Both the position numbers and the translations under genes were made by a program. The notes below the pieces were generated by a model that saw only the letters and a list, made by a program, of their open reading frames with translations, was not told where the DNA came from and did no database searches. Of a DNA stretch of 64,000 nucleotides, positions 17,013-25,654 are shown one piece after another. Positions within the stretch are counted from its first letter, which is position 1, and each line of letters begins with the position of its first letter. The stretch comes from Flagellimonas meridianipacifica (GTDB lineage Bacteria > Bacteroidota > Bacteroidia > Flavobacteriales > Flavobacteriaceae): assembly GCF_003001695.1 (NCBI RefSeq), contig NZ_PVYX01000001.1, positions 1,860,001-1,924,000 of the forward strand. Direction: 5' to 3'.

Positions 17013-18152
17013 ATGAAAAAGATTTTGAAATGGGTAGGTATATCTGTATTGGTTCTTGGAGCCATGTGGGCTGCTGTGTTTTTTATCAAATCAAACAGCA
17101 AGTCCGCCATTACTTATGAAACCCATAAACCTTTCATTTCGAGTATAGAAAAGAAGACTGTTGCCACTGGTAAGGTAATCCCCCAGGAAGAAGTGGAGAT
17201 AAAACCACAGATTTCTGGAATTATTGAAAAAATCTATAAAGAAGAAGGAGAGCCTGTAAAAGCGGGAGACCTAATTGCGATAATCAAGGTAGTTCCCAAT
17301 GAGCAGTCTTTGTATGCTGCGAGGGGTAGGGTGAACAATGCAGAGATTGCCCTGAACAACACAAAAATTGAATACGACCGCAACAAAACCTTGTTTGATA
17401 GAGGCGTGATTTCCAGTCAGGATTTCAACAATCTACAGTTGCAGTATGACCAAGCTGTGCAAGAGCTGAAAAACGCTCAAACCGATTATCAGATTATTCG
17501 TGTAGGTTCCGCAGGCGGGTCTACTTCTGCTAATACAAATATCCGAGCAACGGTGAACGGAACTATTTTAGAGATTCCAGTTGAAGTAGGTGACCAGGTT
17601 ATTCAAAGTAACAACTTTAACGATGGTACTACAATTGCCTCTATTGCCGATTTGGGGAAAATGATATTTGAAGGAAAAGTAGACGAGGGTGAAGTAGGTA
17701 AACTGGAATTGGGTATGCCATTGAAAATTAGTCTTGGTGCCATTGAAGACAAGGAGTTTGATGCTAACCTTAAATTCATTGCTCCCAAGGGTGTAGAAGA
17801 GTCTGGGGCAGTTCAATTTAAGATTGAAGGCGATGTATCCGTCGAGGATGACTTTCTGATTAGAGCTGGGTACAGTGCCAACGCATCTTTGACTTTGGAA
17901 AAGAAGGATAGTATTCTGGTAATTCCAGAAGCACTTCTGCAATTTGATAAAGAGACCGAAGAACCCTACGTTGAAATTGCAATTGGAGAACAAGAGTTCG
18001 AAAGAAGAGATATTGAAATTGGGATATCCGATGGAGTAAATGTTGAAATAGTTTCAGGACTGGATGAAAGTGATGAAGTCAAGCAATGGAACAAAACGGA
18101 ACCCATCAAAAAAGGCTTAGAAGAGGAAGAGGACGGTGAGGAAGATGCCTAA
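17013..18152 (+). CDS. HlyD-family periplasmic adaptor subunit (module 2)
   Basis: A 379-residue membrane-fusion protein with an N-terminal helix (about 7-26). Split lipoyl halves are at PQISGIIEKIYKEEGEPVKAG (about 65) and ATVNGTILEIPVEVGDQV (about 180), with a coiled-coil hairpin between. A Glu-rich tail (residues 365-379) extends past the shared domain. Close similarity to the adaptor at 12581, down to QSNNFN/ESNNFN after the second lipoyl half, points to duplication of a permease-permease-adaptor unit. Confidence 0.93.
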   Translation: MKKILKWVGISVLVLGAMWAAVFFIKSNSKSAITYETHKPFISSIEKKTVATGKVIPQEEVEIKPQISGIIEKIYKEEGEPVKAGDLIAIIKVVPNEQSLYAARGRVNNAEIALNNTKIEYDRNKTLFDRGVISSQDFNNLQLQYDQAVQELKNAQTDYQIIRVGSAGGSTSANTNIRATVNGTILEIPVEVGDQVIQSNNFNDGTTIASIADLGKMIFEGKVDEGEVGKLELGMPLKISLGAIEDKEFDANLKFIAPKGVEESGAVQFKIEGDVSVEDDFLIRAGYSANASLTLEKKDSILVIPEALLQFDKETEEPYVEIAIGEQEFERRDIEIGISDGVNVEIVSGLDESDEVKQWNKTEPIKKGLEEEEDGEEDA

Positions 18153-18183
18153 TCTAAATAACGAACCAAAAATCAAAAAACGA

Positions 18184-19521
18184 ATGAAAAGTAAGCTAAT
18201 AATCATCATAGCACTGTTTACCATTTCCTTGTCTCAGGCCCAGTTAAGAAAGTGGACTTTGCAAGAATGTGTGGAATATGCGGTTGAAAACAACTTGACC
18301 GTTGAGCAATTTGAACTCGATTTGGAGAATGCAAAAATCGATAAGTCCGATGCAATAGGAGCCTTATTGCCAGATTTAAATGGAACTCCAAGATTGACAG
18401 AAAACATTGGTCTTTCGTTTAATCCAACTTCTCAAGAGCCGGTTAACACCCAGTTGAACTATACTGGCGATTTAACCTCTACGGTAACTATTTTTGATGG
18501 ATTACGTAACTATAATAGGCTAAATAGGGCGAAATTAAATGCAATTGCCAATCAATATAGACTGGATGACCTAAAGGATGATATTCGACTTAATGTTGCA
18601 AATGCCTACTTACAGGTGCTTTCCAACAAAGAACAGTTGAAGACTTTTGAAGCGCAATACGCCGTTACCGAACAAGATTTGAATAGAACTAAAGAGTTGG
18701 TAGCTTCTGGGGTAGTGCCACGAGGAGATTTGCTCGAAATAGAGGCTACTGCAGCTAATCAGGAACAACAAATAGTAAACGGTGAGGGTCTAGTGTTAAT
18801 TTCTAGAGTGAGTTTGGCCCAATTACTTCAAATTACGGACTATGAAAATTTTGACATAGCCGACGAGTCTTTTGAGATTCCTCCCTCGGATATTCTTAAG
18901 AATTCTCCTAAGGTCATTTTCGACAAAGCGTTGTCTTTTAGGAACGATATTAAACTTTCTCAAGCCAATGTAGAACTGGCAGAGAAAGATGTAGATATTG
19001 CTAAAGGAGCTTATTATCCAACCTTAAGTGCCTTTATAAACTACAACACAAGGTATTCCGATCAAAACCTTGACCCAACCGATCTTTCCATCATCCCATT
19101 TACGGACCAGTTATGGATTTTTGATGGATTGGCTTATGGTCTTCAGATGAACATTCCCTTTTTCAATGGTTGGAGTGCTCGAAATGGTGTTAAGCGTTCC
19201 AAAATCACTCTTGAAAGGGCAAAGCTCCAATTTGAACTGGACAAATTGGATTTGGAAACTACTATTCAACAAGCCTACGTGGATGTGACCACCTTCAGAA
19301 AGGCATATGATGCCGCTGAGAAGACTCTGGAAGCAAGACGGTTGGCTTACGATTATGCCAAAGAGAGATATGATGTAGGGCTCATGAACGCCTTCGACTT
19401 TGGTCAGGCTCAGGCGAGGGTGGACAATGCGGAGGCTGATGTAATTCGTACTAAGTATGATTACATTTTCAGGTTGAAAATTTTGGAGTTCTACTATGGC
19501 ATCCCCATTAAGCTAAACTAG
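18184..19521 (+). CDS. TolC family outer-membrane channel protein
   Basis: A 445-residue outer-membrane efflux protein with a signal peptide ending SLSQAQ (residue 20). It has two repeated outer-membrane efflux domains, marked by WTLQECVEYAVENNLT near the N-terminus and a second long helical half. The start at 18184 is preferred to one at 18136 because only it places the hydrophobic signal segment at the N-terminus and avoids overlap with the adaptor gene. As the single channel gene closing the operon, it probably serves both export modules. Confidence 0.93.
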   Translation: MKSKLIIIIALFTISLSQAQLRKWTLQECVEYAVENNLTVEQFELDLENAKIDKSDAIGALLPDLNGTPRLTENIGLSFNPTSQEPVNTQLNYTGDLTSTVTIFDGLRNYNRLNRAKLNAIANQYRLDDLKDDIRLNVANAYLQVLSNKEQLKTFEAQYAVTEQDLNRTKELVASGVVPRGDLLEIEATAANQEQQIVNGEGLVLISRVSLAQLLQITDYENFDIADESFEIPPSDILKNSPKVIFDKALSFRNDIKLSQANVELAEKDVDIAKGAYYPTLSAFINYNTRYSDQNLDPTDLSIIPFTDQLWIFDGLAYGLQMNIPFFNGWSARNGVKRSKITLERAKLQFELDKLDLETTIQQAYVDVTTFRKAYDAAEKTLEARRLAYDYAKERYDVGLMNAFDFGQAQARVDNAEADVIRTKYDYIFRLKILEFYYGIPIKLN

Positions 19522-19529
19522 TATCTTTG
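19522..19529 (+). promoter_or_regulatory. TAnnTTTG -7 element just before tsaB
   Basis: TATCTTTG ends eight bases before the tsaB ATG. The upstream TTG element is not found at a normal distance. If active, the transcript would start at or next to the start codon. Confidence 0.4.
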
Positions 19530-19536
19530 TGGCCCT

Positions 19537-20211
19537 ATGGCCCTGATACTAAATTTAGAGACCGCTACGACCAATTGCTCGGTCAGCATATCGGAAAACG
19601 AGAAAACAATCCTATTAAAAGAAAACAATGCAGTTGAATATTCGCATTCTGAACAACTGCATGTTTTTATTAAGGAAACTTTGGAAGAGGCTTCTCTTTC
19701 ATTTTCAAATTTGGATGCTGTTGCCGTAAGCAAAGGACCAGGTTCCTACACTGGGTTACGTATTGGTGTTTCCGCTGCCAAGGGATTGTGCTTTTCTTTG
19801 GATATTCCACTGATTTCCATACCTACCTTACAAAGCATGGCAAGGAAGATCAAAATTGAGGGGAATGAGGTGGTTATTCCTGTTTTGGACGCACGGCGCA
19901 TGGAGGTGTATTCAGCGGTTTATGATGAGACCAACAAAGAAGTACGGGAAACAAGGGCAGAAATAATTGATGCGTCTTCTTTTGAGGAGTTTAGCACGTA
20001 TGAAAAGGTTCATGTGGTTGGAAGCGGTGCTGCCAAGTGTAGCGAAATCCTTCAATATGCCAATTTCACTTTTGATGCCTCTCTGATGCCTTCAGCCAAA
20101 GAAATGGCTTTTATTTCATATCAAAAGTATCAACAAAAGCAATTTGAAGACGTGGCTTATTTTGAGCCGTACTATCTTAAAGATTTTGTTCTACAAGGCA
20201 AAAAAAACTAA
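19537..20211 (+). CDS. tsaB: tRNA t6A biosynthesis protein TsaB
   Basis: A 224-residue ASKHA-fold protein. TsaB partners TsaD and TsaE in adding threonylcarbamoyl to A37 of ANN-decoding tRNAs. The N-terminal ILNLETATTNCSVSI, HSEQL at 33-37 and the loop GPGSYTGLRIG near 68 are family signatures, and length is typical. It starts 15 bases after the TolC stop but may have its own TATCTTTG element. Its stop overlaps that of the convergent mscS gene by four bases. Confidence 0.95.
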   Translation: MALILNLETATTNCSVSISENEKTILLKENNAVEYSHSEQLHVFIKETLEEASLSFSNLDAVAVSKGPGSYTGLRIGVSAAKGLCFSLDIPLISIPTLQSMARKIKIEGNEVVIPVLDARRMEVYSAVYDETNKEVRETRAEIIDASSFEEFSTYEKVHVVGSGAAKCSEILQYANFTFDASLMPSAKEMAFISYQKYQQKQFEDVAYFEPYYLKDFVLQGKKN

Positions 20212-21035
20212 TCCGTAGCGGCTTCGTGAACCACACGTTGCGGGAATGGAATCTCGATTCCGGCTTCATCAAATCTCAATTTTGATTGCTCTATTAGGTT
20301 GAAACGTGCTGGCCAAAAAACATCATTGGGTGCCCAAAACCGTAGGGTAAGATTTACAGAACTATCACCAAGACTGTCTACATACACTTCCGGGGCAGGA
20401 TCTTTAAGGATACGTTCATCCTCTTCACAAATGGCTAACAGTATGTCTTTGGCTGTTTTTATATTGGAGTTATAACCAATGCCTACTTTGTAATTCTCTC
20501 TTCGATTGGGTTCACCATTATAATTAACAATACTTCCATTGGATAGCTGACCATTAGGAATAATAGCAATCTGATTTCCAAAAGTATTGAGTTTGGTACT
20601 GAAAATGGTGATTTGCTTTACGCTTCCATCCAAACCCTGAGCGGATATCCAATCTCCAACTTTAAATGGCTTGAATATTAAAATAAGTACACCTCCAGCA
20701 AAATTTGCCAATGACCCTTGCAGTGCCAACCCTATGGCAAGTCCGGCAGCTCCTATCATTGCAACCAAGGAAGAAGATTTTACTCCCAACTGGGTGACTA
20801 CAACAACAAATAGAAGAACCTTTAGAGAAATGTTTATGAAACTCTGGATGAAGCTTTCCAATGTTGGTTCATAATCCTTTTTATCAAAGAACCTGGCAAC
20901 CACCTTGTTTATAAATCGTACCATCCACCAGCCAACAATAAAAATGACTATGGCCAGGACAAGATTTGGGATAAAATCCCAAAACCATTCAATGGCATTC
21001 TCCAAGTGCTTCTCAAAATTCTTTAACTCTTCCAT
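20208..21035 (-). CDS. mscS: MscS-type mechanosensitive ion channel
   Basis: A 275-residue small-conductance channel that opens under membrane tension during osmotic downshock. It has three membrane helices. The pore helix is recognisable by its Gly/Ala pattern (GAAGLAIGLALQGSLANFAG near 95), followed by FKPFKVGDWI, the start of the MscS beta domain. A cytoplasmic vestibule domain ends at IPFPQRVVH. Length is close to E. coli MscS. Convergent with tsaB, with overlapping stops. Confidence 0.94.
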   Translation of the reverse strand: MEELKNFEKHLENAIEWFWDFIPNLVLAIVIFIVGWWMVRFINKVVARFFDKKDYEPTLESFIQSFINISLKVLLFVVVVTQLGVKSSSLVAMIGAAGLAIGLALQGSLANFAGGVLILIFKPFKVGDWISAQGLDGSVKQITIFSTKLNTFGNQIAIIPNGQLSNGSIVNYNGEPNRRENYKVGIGYNSNIKTAKDILLAICEEDERILKDPAPEVYVDSLGDSSVNLTLRFWAPNDVFWPARFNLIEQSKLRFDEAGIEIPFPQRVVHEAATD

Positions 21036-21105
21036 GACTTCATTGTTTGTTGCAAAGCAAAATTAACTTCTTGGTCCGAACAATAGAAAAGTGTTTAAAC
21101 TTTTA

Positions 21106-23214
21106 TTAATTCTTAAGCTGTTCAAAAACGGCTTTAGACGAATTGACGGGAAGCTTACATGCTCCTTCAATGCACACATAGATAAGTGTCTCACCCTCGT
21201 TGTAACGGTTTTGCAATAAATCCAGTTTTCCTTCTTTTTTAGATCCTACCAAAATACTATTGGGAAGGTATTTTTTGGCAATTTCTCTACCCATCTTTTT
21301 GTAGTCTTCACCCACAATCGCTATTTCGTGAAAATTTTGCTGTTCATATAGCACCAAATGGAGCCAGTTGGCATACCCTTGTGCACTCCTTTCAAAATCC
21401 TCTTGAACGTTTTGCAACATTTCTTTGGCCAAATCACCATATCCTTCATTCGGGAAAAGCTTGTGAAACTTTAGAAGGTTTTTGGCCATTATCGAATTTG
21501 AGGCAGAGATGACATTGTCATTAGTTTCTATACTTCTCCGGATAAGGGATTGGTCTTCATCCGAAGTGAAATAGAACATTTTGGAGGTTTCATCCAAAAA
21601 GTGCTTTTGGGAATAACCGAGTAGATTTTTTGCGTGGTCCAACCACTTATCCTCAAAAGTCACCTGGTATAGATTCAAAAAGGCTTCAATAAGGGTGGCG
21701 TAATCTTCTAAAAAAGCATTGATATTGCTTTTTCCGTTTTTATGATTCCGGAAAAGGGAATAATCCTCCTTCATCATGTTTTCTTCAATAAACTTTGCAT
21801 TTTCCAATGCCAAATCCAAATACTGCTCATTTCCAAGATATCGATAGGCATCCACTAGTCCATTCAGCATCAGCCCATTCCACGATGTGAGAATTTTATC
21901 ATCCAATCGAGGTTTTTTTCGTTTGGTACGTTCCTCTTTTAGTAGAGCAAGGGCTTTTTCCATTCTTTCCTTAAGATAGGACACATCTACCTTAAGCTCA
22001 TCAGCTATTTCTATATCTGATTTGTCTCGAATCAAGACATAGTTCCCTTCTTCCCACAGACCATAGGAGTTGATGTTGTAATATTCCTTGAATAGCAAAA
22101 AGTCGTCGCCCAAGATGTTTTTAAGTTCTTCTTCTTTCCATACGTAGTAGGCCCCTTCTTCCAAATGTCCATTCTCATCCAAACTATCTGCATCTAATGA
22201 GGAATAAAACCCTCCGTTTTCATCCTTGAGTTCCTCTATCACAAAATCAATGGTCTTCTCAACTACTTCTTTGTAAACATCGTTTCGTGAAACGGCATAG
22301 GCTTTTGAATAGAGACTTACCAGCTGTCCATTGTCATATAGCATCTTTTCAAAGTGTGGGACGTGCCATTTGGTGTCTACCGCGTATCTTGAAAATCCCC
22401 CGCCAACATGATCAAAAATTCCGCCATAGGCTATTCGCGTTAAGGTAGTGTCTACATACTCCATCATTTCAGGCTCTATAGACGTGGCGTAATGCAATAA
22501 AAATTCCCAATTGTTGGGCATCATAAATTTTGGAGCCCTTTTGTATCCTCCTAAAAATGTGTCGAAAGACTGCGACCATTTTCTGATAGCAACATCCAAC
22601 TGCGCTAAACTATAAATCGAAGCGTTTTCTTGGGTTTCAACCAAGTTGACTGCGGTTATTCCTTGAGAGAGGCTATTTGCGTATTCCTCTACTCTGGAAC
22701 GTTCATTTTTATACAAATCGGTGAGTTGTTCTAGTGACTTTATCCAATTATCTTTTGGCACATAGGTAGCACCCCAAAAGGGTTTGCCGTTGGGTAAAGC
22801 AACGATGTTTAAGGGCCACCCCCCTTGGCCAGACATCAATTGGATGGCATCCATATAGATTTGGTCTACATCTGGTCTTTCTTCTCGGTCAATTTTTATG
22901 TTAATGAAGTTCTTGTTCATGGTTTGGGCCACCTCTTCATCTTCAAAGCACTCATGTTCCATTACATGACACCAGTGACAGGCCGCATATCCGATACTTA
23001 TAATCAATAATTTATCCTCTTTTTGGGCACGTTCCAGTACTTCGGGTTTCCATGCTTCCCAATTCACGGGGTTGTGTGCATGTTGTAGCAAATAGGGACT
23101 GGTTTCGTGAATAAGGTCATTTGTAAATTTGTGGGTCACTTCTTTGGATTTTTGGGTACAACCTAGTAGTATAAAAAATAGAAATTGAACCGGTATGAAA
23201 GGTAAGTACTTCAA
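21106..23214 (-). CDS. DUF255 thioredoxin-domain lipoprotein (YyaL/SSP411 family)
   Basis: A 702-residue protein with a lipobox-like N-terminus (FFILLGC, C19), so likely a periplasm-facing lipoprotein. The DUF255 thioredoxin-like domain follows, with HETSPYLLQHAHNPVNW near 36 and the redox motif C79-H-W-C82-H. The rest is an alpha/alpha-toroid resembling six-hairpin glycosidases and AGE epimerases (GGFSRYAVDTKWHVPHFEKM near 275; LTSWNGLMLNGL near 440). The biochemical role of the family is unsettled. The dodecin gene lies upstream on the same strand but ends in a terminator, so this gene is probably separately transcribed. Confidence 0.9.
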   Translation of the reverse strand: MKYLPFIPVQFLFFILLGCTQKSKEVTHKFTNDLIHETSPYLLQHAHNPVNWEAWKPEVLERAQKEDKLLIISIGYAACHWCHVMEHECFEDEEVAQTMNKNFINIKIDREERPDVDQIYMDAIQLMSGQGGWPLNIVALPNGKPFWGATYVPKDNWIKSLEQLTDLYKNERSRVEEYANSLSQGITAVNLVETQENASIYSLAQLDVAIRKWSQSFDTFLGGYKRAPKFMMPNNWEFLLHYATSIEPEMMEYVDTTLTRIAYGGIFDHVGGGFSRYAVDTKWHVPHFEKMLYDNGQLVSLYSKAYAVSRNDVYKEVVEKTIDFVIEELKDENGGFYSSLDADSLDENGHLEEGAYYVWKEEELKNILGDDFLLFKEYYNINSYGLWEEGNYVLIRDKSDIEIADELKVDVSYLKERMEKALALLKEERTKRKKPRLDDKILTSWNGLMLNGLVDAYRYLGNEQYLDLALENAKFIEENMMKEDYSLFRNHKNGKSNINAFLEDYATLIEAFLNLYQVTFEDKWLDHAKNLLGYSQKHFLDETSKMFYFTSDEDQSLIRRSIETNDNVISASNSIMAKNLLKFHKLFPNEGYGDLAKEMLQNVQEDFERSAQGYANWLHLVLYEQQNFHEIAIVGEDYKKMGREIAKKYLPNSILVGSKKEGKLDLLQNRYNEGETLIYVCIEGACKLPVNSSKAVFEQLKN

Positions 23215-23235
23215 TATTTTATCCTTAACAGTAAA

Positions 23236-23258
23236 AAAAGCGCCAATTAGGCGCTTTT
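23236..23258 (-). terminator. Intrinsic terminator after dodecin gene
   Basis: A 9-bp perfect stem (AAAAGCGCC 23236-23244 with GGCGCTTTT 23250-23258) and a five-base loop. On the minus strand it is followed by seven T. Confidence 0.85.
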
Positions 23259-23280
23259 ACTTATCGTACTACCTTTGAAT

Positions 23281-23481
23281 TTACTTTACTTCAAAGGTAA
23301 TCTTGACATTTACGCGGTAATCATCAATTTTTCCATCCTTAACGGAGGCACTTTGTTCATTAATATACACCGAGCGTATATTTTTCACGGATTTAGAGGC
23401 TTGTTCCAACGCATTTTTCGTTGCGTCTTCCCAACTTTCATCCGAATTCGCCAATACTTCAATTACTTTTAGAACTGCCAT
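23281..23481 (-). CDS. Dodecin family flavin-binding protein
   Basis: A 66-residue small protein with the dodecin pattern: VLKVIEVLANSDESWEDA, then NALEQASKSVKNIRS, then two C-terminal strands ending VKITFEVK. Dodecins form hollow dodecamers storing or buffering flavins. The usual flavin-stacking Trp is present as W18. The ATG at 23481 is preferred over an upstream in-frame TTG at 23487. It has its own downstream terminator. Confidence 0.93.
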   Translation of the reverse strand: MAVLKVIEVLANSDESWEDATKNALEQASKSVKNIRSVYINEQSASVKDGKIDDYRVNVKITFEVK

Positions 23482-23551
23482 GGTCAATGTTTTTAAAATT
23501 TATTGAAGTTAGTGAAAAATGAGCATTTTTTCTCTGCCTAAGAGCTGGTAA

Positions 23552-24448
23552 TTAACCATTTATGGCAACAACTTCGTTGACCTTATCACCCATCATATTC
23601 TTTAACATGGTCTCAATACCATTTTTAAGGGTGAAAGTGGAAGAAGGGCAACCGCTACAGGCACCTTGTAGTATTACATTGACTGTTTTGCTGTCTTCTT
23701 CATAAGATTGAAAAAGAATGTTTCCCCCATCACTAGCTACTGCGGGTTTTACATATTCTTCCAGAATGTCTATTATTTGAAGCGAGGTGTCATCATAATC
23801 CTTACCCAAAGCTGCTGTGTTGGAAGAGTTTTTGGTAACCTCCATAGCTTTTTCGGATACCACTTCTTTTCCATCAGCAAGGAAATTTCGGATAAACTCA
23901 CGAAGTTCCAAGGTTACATCTTCCCATTCGGCCATATCATATTTGGATACCGAAACATAGTTTTGGTCTATAAAGACCTCTTTAACAAAGGGAAAATGGA
24001 AGAGTTCCTGAGCCAATTTAGAGTCCTTGGCCTCATCAATATTTTTGAATTCGTAGATGGTCGGGACAATTTTTTTGTTGGCCACAAACTTCATTACGGC
24101 TGGATTGGGAGTCACTTCTGCATACACCGTAATAGCTTCTTTTTTGTTGGTTGTTTCCTCATTCACCACAAGCTGTCCAGCATTCAGGTATTCCACCAAT
24201 TGTTGGGCCACTTCGTCCTTAACATCTTCCCATTCCACAATGTCAAAACGTTCCAAGGCCACGAAATTCCCAGAAACATATACTGTTTTTATGAATGGAA
24301 GATAAAACAGCTGTTGGGCAAGAGGTGATTTTTGGGCTTCATCTATATTTTTGAACTCATAATTTCCCTTTACCAAGAAGTGATTTGCCTCAAACTTTAG
24401 TATTTTGGGGTTATTGGTTTGTACGACAGTTATATTGTATTCTTTCAT
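23552..24448 (-). CDS. Nfu-type iron-sulfur cluster scaffold with two Nfu N-terminal domains
   Basis: A 298-residue protein. Two tandem Nfu_N domains (about 6-96 and 106-195) are clearly duplicated: YEFKNIDEAQKSPLAQQLF and YEFKNIDEAKDSKLAQELF recur in each. A C-terminal NifU domain has the cluster ligands C264 and C267 in GACSGCPSS. Such proteins carry Fe-S clusters to target apoproteins. The start at 24448 is preferred to 24475 because the -7 promoter element lies within the longer reading. Confidence 0.93.
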   Translation of the reverse strand: MKEYNITVVQTNNPKILKFEANHFLVKGNYEFKNIDEAQKSPLAQQLFYLPFIKTVYVSGNFVALERFDIVEWEDVKDEVAQQLVEYLNAGQLVVNEETTNKKEAITVYAEVTPNPAVMKFVANKKIVPTIYEFKNIDEAKDSKLAQELFHFPFVKEVFIDQNYVSVSKYDMAEWEDVTLELREFIRNFLADGKEVVSEKAMEVTKNSSNTAALGKDYDDTSLQIIDILEEYVKPAVASDGGNILFQSYEEDSKTVNVILQGACSGCPSSTFTLKNGIETMLKNMMGDKVNEVVAING

Positions 24449-24463
24449 AGCTGAGAATTTGTA

Positions 24464-24494
24464 CAAAAATACCAAAGTAAAAGATGAAGGACAA
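24464..24494 (-). promoter_or_regulatory. Bacteroidetes-type promoter for the Nfu gene
   Basis: On the minus strand TTG (complement of 24492-24494) precedes TATTTTTG (complement of 24464-24471) by 20 bases, a full consensus match. The ATG at 24448 is 15 bases beyond, so the leader is very short. Confidence 0.65.
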
Positions 24495-24572
24495 GCTGTA
24501 TAATAATGTAGTACTTATACCGTTATTACAATGTTTGATTGCGTATATATCAACCATAGCCCCAAACATTAC

Positions 24573-25604
24573 ATGAGACGCTGTTTAATACTTTCAACCT
24601 TCGTCCTATTCTGTTGTGTCTTTACTTCAAAAGCTCAAGAAGGTATTCCTGTTTATTTTGATTACCTGGCAGATAACTACTATTTGGTCTATCCATCCAT
24701 GGCGGGTATAAGTGAAGGAACCAAAATTCGTTTAACAGCAAGGCAACAATGGTTTGATGTGGAAGACGCACCAAATCTTCAAACATTGAATATCAATTCT
24801 CGAGTAGGGGAGAAAAGTGGTATCGGAGGAATTATATTTAATGATGCCAATGGTTTTCATTCACAAACGGGTTTTAAGTTTACCTACGCACACCATTTGC
24901 AGTTGGCAGGGGATTTCAGAACCTTGAACCAGTTATCTTTTGGATTGAGCGGAACAGCATTGCTAAGCAGTGTGGATGAGACCGAATTTAGGTCTGTTGC
25001 TTTTGACCCCGCTATTGCAGGTTCAAAGATTACCAGCTCATATTTCAATTTTGACTTGGGTGTGTCCTATAATTATCGTGAGTTTTATTCTCATTTTACC
25101 ATACTTAACGTTCTGGCATCAACACGTGAAATATACCGTATTGGTAGAGCGGATGATCCGGATAATCTTGTTGTGCCAAGGGTGGATAATTTGAGGAGAT
25201 ACCTGTTCTCTGTAGGATATGTTTTTGGAAGAAAAACTAGGATAGAACCTTCAGTTTTATTGCAATTGACAGAATTTACGGAAGAGGCCACTGTTGATTT
25301 CAATGCCAAGGTTTATAGAGATGTTGAGTTTGGTACCATTTGGGGCGGACTTTCATACCGCAGAAGTTTTGATGGGGCCCAATTCCAGCAAGACGGAAGT
25401 TTTGGAGAGCAACGATTACAGCTCTTTACTCCAATTGTGGGTATTAATTACAAGAATTTCTTGGTTTCCTACAACTATTCGTATCAGTCAGGTGATATCC
25501 GATTTGACAATGGAGGCTTTCATCAGATTACCTTGGGGTACGACTTTGGTCAGAACGATCAGGAAAAAAGATACGATTGTTATTGCCCTGCGGCCAATAA
25601 TTAA
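24573..25604 (+). CDS. PorP/SprF family type IX secretion outer-membrane protein (orphan)
   Basis: A 343-residue protein with a signal peptide ending TSKAQ and a probable 14-strand barrel. The family start pattern is YFDYLADNYYLVYPSMAGI, where PorP/SprF proteins have an xNPAxxG motif, and the C-terminus has ITLGYDFG. SprF-like proteins usually assist export of a type B adhesin encoded next to them. Here no adhesin is adjacent. The start at 24573 puts the signal peptide first. The C-terminal tail (CYCPAANN) carries two cysteines. Confidence 0.85.
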   Translation: MRRCLILSTFVLFCCVFTSKAQEGIPVYFDYLADNYYLVYPSMAGISEGTKIRLTARQQWFDVEDAPNLQTLNINSRVGEKSGIGGIIFNDANGFHSQTGFKFTYAHHLQLAGDFRTLNQLSFGLSGTALLSSVDETEFRSVAFDPAIAGSKITSSYFNFDLGVSYNYREFYSHFTILNVLASTREIYRIGRADDPDNLVVPRVDNLRRYLFSVGYVFGRKTRIEPSVLLQLTEFTEEATVDFNAKVYRDVEFGTIWGGLSYRRSFDGAQFQQDGSFGEQRLQLFTPIVGINYKNFLVSYNYSYQSGDIRFDNGGFHQITLGYDFGQNDQEKRYDCYCPAANN

Positions 25605-25635
25605 AATGGCCCGCTGTTACCAACGGACCATTTTT
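25603..25635. terminator. Bidirectional terminator between convergent genes
   Basis: AAAATGG plus CCG (25603-25613) pairs with CGG plus CCATTTT (25624-25634), with one mismatch and a ten-base loop. T-runs occur on both sides, so it can serve the PorP/SprF-family gene and the VWA gene. Confidence 0.75.
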
Positions 25636-25654
25636 CAGCAGCTAAACCATTCAA

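Noticed and set aside
18136-18183. Upstream start for the TolC gene
   Set aside because: It would place 16 charged residues before the signal peptide and overlap the adaptor gene. The ATG at 18184 gives a proper signal peptide.
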